Notes under the pieces: generated by a model | Databases searched by the model: none | What the model was told of the DNA's origin: nothing | The model's input: the letters and a program-made list of their open reading frames with translations, nothing else | Source: Cyclina sinensis | Lineage: Eukaryota; Mollusca; Bivalvia; Venerida; Veneridae | Reading direction: 5' to 3' | Length of the DNA: 64,000 nt | Assembly: GCA_012932295.1 (NCBI GenBank) | Contig: JAAONU010000016.1 | Coordinates: 30,193,290-30,257,289, forward strand | Shown: positions 60,301 through 64,000 of the stretch, one piece after another | Position numbering within the stretch: the first letter of the stretch is position 1 | How the letters are laid out: each line of letters starts with the position of its first letter | Translations under genes and position numbers: made by a program

Positions 60301-62677
60301 AACGAATGGCTTCAGTCTGAGAACTGTAAAATACTGATTTAAGATATTCTAAAGTGAGACCATACAATCACAATGGTTTATTAAAATGTACGAAGAACAT
60401 GCATAAGAATGTAAAAATGGTATATTATAGTTTTGTCCATATTATTAAACTGAAGATTTGTTGAAACAGTTGAAGAATGCAGTTGAGATATGCCAGGTCT
60501 TATATGAATCACATTTTGCAGTCAGTCTGTCTTGTACAGAAGTGTTCCAGAGAGCAACGGGTATTTTCTTCAACTGTCCAGTTATTCTCAAATATGATTT
60601 TGATAATCTTTGCAGAACTTTAAAGATAAGAGGCAGCTTAAGCGTACATTGTCAGAAAATGTTTCGTTTATCAAAAAAAGATCTTGTTTACTTTACATCA
60701 AATAGCTTACAGAGACTGTTAAATGTATAAATTCTCGGAAAAGTAGGTCCTAGAGAGAAATAACATACGAAATAGGAAAAATATAGGCCTCTAGATAGTT
60801 TTATGTCATTGAAGCAGATGAGCCACATATATTCAATGAAACCTGAACGAGGACTTGGCACGATAGACATAAGTTATGACATGATGAACGCAGTTCTTCT
60901 ATACAGTACAGACGAAGCGTCGAAGTTCTTTGTTCTGCATGTTTTCCCATTTGAAGATGTCTTGAATTTTTGAAAAGCTTTTACATGTGAGAAAGTCTTT
61001 TTAATGATTTTGTTAAATTTGCATCTTTTTTAAAAAATGAAATTCAGTTCAGATGATGATATCTTTATTTGCTGATTTCATCATTTTATTCTGGTATAGT
61101 TTCTACCAGATTTCTGCTTTCTTGCAGATCTATTTACTGTACTCCTCCGTTCATCAATTCTGTCATGATGCTGCCCTTCCCATGAAGAGGAGACCTTTCC
61201 GTATGATCGAAGATATGAAGAGTAATATAATTTGACGGATAATGTATTCAATTCTTTATGATTAAGATAAATTAAATCTATATTTGATCACACGAAAGGA
61301 CGCATTATGTTATTATATTAAGGAAATTTGAATTGCAGAAAATATATAGATCAAAGCTAGAGCTGTTTATTGTAATATATCCGAAGTTACGTTACAATTT
61401 CCTGAGCAACTAAAATGTCAAAAAATATAAATAGATAAAAAAATGAAAGCAATGAAAACTGATGGAAATTGGAAACATGTGTAATCTGTAAAATAAATGG
61501 CAGAAGTGAAAAAAGGGAGGATATGAGAATGATCTCCGTATGTGTGTTCGTCCGTGTGTTCATTACATTTTTTTCCCGAATGATGACTTTATCAGTAGTT
61601 GGGATTTTTGGAAGAGTACATTTCTCCACTGCTGCTGATGGTCAGACACATTGTTTGTGCCAGTTCTAAGTTAAACTTTCTCTCAGTTAAAGTATGTAAA
61701 GCAAAAAGAGTGGCGATGTTCATTTTTCTAAGGACACAAATCAGTGCCCATTGATTCTGTTTAAATTATTAAGGGTCACTTTGACCACTTTGAAACTTTT
61801 CATTCATAGAAAAAAAAATCGTGTTAGCTATGATGATAAAATATCACTTTAGTTATATTAATTTTTTTAAAAGTATTTTTACTTTTGTGCATTGCATTTT
61901 TTTCGCGAAAACAGTGAGTATTTTTTATTTTAATTTAAGTTGTATTGAAATTATTTCTCCTGATCGAGAAAAGTTTCTTGTAGGAATCGTAGGAATCAGA
62001 TTTCAGATTGATGTCTTTGAAATTATTCGAAAATTTGTATTGCATTGATCAAATTGTCAGGGGGTCTATTGTTGAACTCTGTTGTTCCTCTCTGTTTTCA
62101 CAACATTTTGGCCGTATTCCAACATACATTTTGACGAAACTTAATGGATTTTTGAAGAAGACAGTATATTCTTACTTCCCTATTTACTTTTGTTGTAATA
62201 CTTGCATAGCTGGAAAGTTTTACTGGCAGTGTTGTCTAAATGAGGTTATGATACAGTTTGAGTTTAGAATTAGCATTAGATTGACCAGTAATTATTTTAC
62301 CACGTATCTTAAATTCATGTAAACGTTTCCTTATCACCTTAGGAGATGCTCTCCGCAAACGTGTCAATGAAACCAGTAACATTTTTACATTTGCTTAGCA
62401 AGAACAGCTCCAGATTCTTCAGAAAGGAAAAAAGTAAGACCTAATCACATGCATCTAAAAGAGAAAATAAAAAGTGATTTCTAGAAAATTCTTAAAAAGG
62501 AAAGCTCCAGTTTTTCTTTAAAGATAAATCTCTGAACTCAACACGCGCGTATTTGTCACTCAAGGAGAAACAAATTGTCAGTTCTAACTAGGAAGAAATA
62601 GGTCATCGGAACGACCTCTTTTACATTTTTCAAGCGGTTGCAGTAGAAATATCATTATTTATTATATATTTAAAAAT
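57317..62677. other. intergenic; one decayed family A-like copy
   Basis: No gene recognised. At 57969-58018 a 21-base motif, AGCTTACATGAGTGTTGACA with one more base, is duplicated. About 58650-59090 ends with GAGCGGTTCTGGACCATCTT and TGCATCTTGT, so it is probably a decayed family A element. A possible last exon on the plus strand follows a good acceptor at 61130 (HDAALPMKRRPFRMIEDMKS and stop at 61235), but the frame is short and unassigned. Confidence 0.35.
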
Positions 62678-62745
62678 GAAATATCGCCACTCGTGAAATA
62701 TTTATTTTCATACCACTCGATGAAAATAAATCCAGTATTTTAAGA
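62678..62745. repeat. half of the 57.2-kb foldback family
   Basis: ATATCGCCACTCGTGAAATA, then TTATTTTCATACCACTCGAT and GAAAATAAATCC. It matches one arm plus the core of the 57.2-kb hairpin and the CACTCGTGAAATAT core of the 2.63-kb palindrome. Confidence 0.65.
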
Positions 62746-62850
62746 AAAAACTTGAATATCCTCTATTTGTATTGTTTGATAAACATTATAAGACTCGTTA
62801 AAATAAATTCAAAACAGAGGTCTCAGTTATTGGTTCTGTATTTGCATTCA

Positions 62851-62985
62851 AACGGATGCTTTTTTAGAGGTTATTCAAATAGAATTTAAGTGTCAGTCAG
62901 TAGAGTATACAACATTTATAAAACGGTGTTGTGTACTCTATGAGTTGTGCAAAATAACCGCTAAAGAAGCATCTATGGTTTATCG
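62851..62985. mobile_element. small foldback MITE
   Basis: Paired blocks in inverse order are GGATGCTTTTTTAGAGGTTA with ATAACCGCTAAAGAAGCATC, and AGAGTATACAAC with GTTGTGTACTCT. The total is about 135 bases and non-coding. Confidence 0.7.
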
Positions 62986-63452
62986 TACGGGAATTTTTTT
63001 TTTTTGAGGCCCCGGATCCGGGTAACCCCGTTTATTTTCCCCGTCATAGGTTAAGAAGAGGTCGGAGAACCATCCTCAACTAACCTTACAAGAACAATAA
63101 TATAACATATTTATCTATAATTATCAAATTGTCAGTGGCATAAAAACGATATTCGTAACTTAACTGAATAATATTTTATTGCAGTTTCGACATTTGTATA
63201 AACAGAGAAACATAAATCGAAAAAAAGTGCAAATGGACTGGGCTACAAGTTTTAACAACATTAGGAACAGCCCTTTTCTAAGTATCTGTTTTATAGTCTA
63301 TATAACCGATTTAGTAATTATACAATCGAAATTGAGAAAATATGTTTTAGTCAATAGAGAAGAAGGAACAAAAAGCAGGAGGAAAGAAAGAAACCTAAAG
63401 GCAAAATACTAGAATTTAATGAATGAGAATTAAATCAACAATAAGATAGAAG
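62986..63452. other. intergenic
   Basis: Only a short GGCCCCGGATCCGGG hairpin-like patch near 63008 stands out. Confidence 0.35.
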
Positions 63453-63605
63453 GAATTGCTCCAAAACAACAACAACAAAAAAAAACTGTGCTACGCTGCC
63501 CCCAACATCCCAAACCCTCCAACCGATGCCATACCTTTAATGTCAATACCGATGGCGGGATACAACAAAAATGTAAAAATGATATGTCAAAAAATATCAC
63601 AGATA
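63453..63605 (-). mobile_element. LINE 3' untranslated tail
   Basis: Sequence downstream of the stop codon on the minus strand, ending in a TTG/T-rich simple repeat at 63466-63484 (plus-strand CAACAACAACAAAAAAAA). This suits the 3' end of a CR1-like element that terminates in a microsatellite. The boundary is approximate. Confidence 0.45.
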
Positions 63606-63998
63606 TTACTTAAATCTTTCTGTTCGCTTTATAAATTTCTGTATTTCAATAAAAATATATGCATTTTCTTCCTCTGAAAGAGTTTCTTTACCAAATAATA
63701 AGTCATGTAATGTTAGAGGTTGAAAAATAAACGTAGACTGGTACAAAATATATCTATGACGAGTAAATCTGGAACAAACTAGAAAGTAATGGTTAGCATC
63801 TTCACAAGGACTTCCACAGTCACAAAGAGAGTTCTGGCTAATATGATTTCGAAATAGATCATCGTTTAGATCACTACACTTATTTCTAATTCTTGCATGA
63901 TAAACAGAAAACGTTCTGTCACCGCTAGAAAACCATTTTGGAACAATAGGTGGTTTAAAGTGATTTTTAAGGTTTGCTTTGAAACTTGAGAGACTTGG
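63606..63998 (-). CDS. non-LTR retrotransposon (LINE) ORF2, C-terminal end
   Basis: It has no ATG because it enters from the right edge. On the minus strand an open frame of 130 codons runs to a TAA at 63606-63608. It reads PSLSSFKANLKNHFKPPIVP, then KWFSSGDRTFSVYHARIRNK, CSDLNDDLFRNHI, a zinc-knuckle-like CDCGSPCEDANHYFLVCSRF (C-x-C...C...H...C) and LLFGKETLSEEEN. The HARIRN...C.C...E...H.F..C block is the standard tail of jockey/CR1-like reverse transcriptases in molluscs. The frame is intact here, so the copy may be fairly young. The rest lies outside the window. Confidence 0.85.
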   Translation of the reverse strand, partial: PSLSSFKANLKNHFKPPIVPKWFSSGDRTFSVYHARIRNKCSDLNDDLFRNHISQNSLCDCGSPCEDANHYFLVCSRFTRHRYILYQSTFIFQPLTLHDLLFGKETLSEEENAYIFIEIQKFIKRTERFK

Positions 63999-64000
63999 TG

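Noticed and set aside
60458..60730. 90-codon frame as a small gene
   Set aside because: No recognised motif, no splice or promoter context.

Overview
This is a eukaryotic, AT-rich, intron- and repeat-dense window, most likely from a bivalve mollusc. The grounds are the dispersed elements with (CCGT)n-type leaders, internal AGGTCA-rich tandem units and TCTTGT ends typical of clam and oyster genomes, the tRNA-derived SINEs, a Tc1-like transposon, a LINE 3' end, and the low gene density. No species can be named from sequence alone.

Only one protein-coding gene is well supported. It lies on the minus strand between about 32.2 and 23.5 kb (perhaps to 22.7 kb) and encodes a secreted protein with two immunoglobulin domains, of the IMP-L2 (insulin/IGF-binding) type. 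I reconstructed it from splice sites and matching intron phases: a 5' UTR exon, a signal-peptide exon, a 34-nt mini-exon, the first-Ig exon, the exon that completes Ig1, a 57-nt symmetric exon and the Ig2 exon. A second TATA promoter lies directly upstream of the first-Ig exon and supplies its own signal peptide, so the locus appears to have two promoters, each giving a secreted product. Exon D carries an apparent one-base excess that throws the N-terminus out of frame with Ig1. It could be an assembly error, a polymorphism or a lesion.

The rest is mostly non-coding. 0-10 kb: a long palindrome at 2.63-2.77 kb and a 145-bp-unit element at 6.2-7.06 kb. 10-18.5 kb: a 1.43-kb 145-bp-unit element with inverted ends, a TTAA-flanked element holding a tRNA-like sequence, SINE and element fragments, a complete but dead Tc1-like transposon with TA duplications (15.72-16.93 kb), another 145-bp-unit element and a ~43-bp minisatellite. 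18.5-22.4 kb: nothing recognised. 22.7-32.2 kb: the IMP-L2-like gene. 33-45 kb: a SINE, two large foldback elements (34.8 and 42.9 kb), minisatellites (36.5 and 39.8 kb) and a 1.5-kb element. 45.96-49.78 kb: a 36-bp satellite with ~1.91-kb and ~408-bp higher-order duplications. 50-64 kb: more 145-bp-unit elements, a SINE, more foldbacks and, at the right edge, the 3' end of a non-LTR retrotransposon on the minus strand.

The most interesting non-genic signal is that two element families that look different share an exact 145-bp internal period, a conserved order of short blocks, and a 3' end made of a hairpin followed by TCTTGT. I take this as one old, Helentron-like lineage, and one branch carries nuclear-receptor-like AGGTCA direct repeats in every unit.
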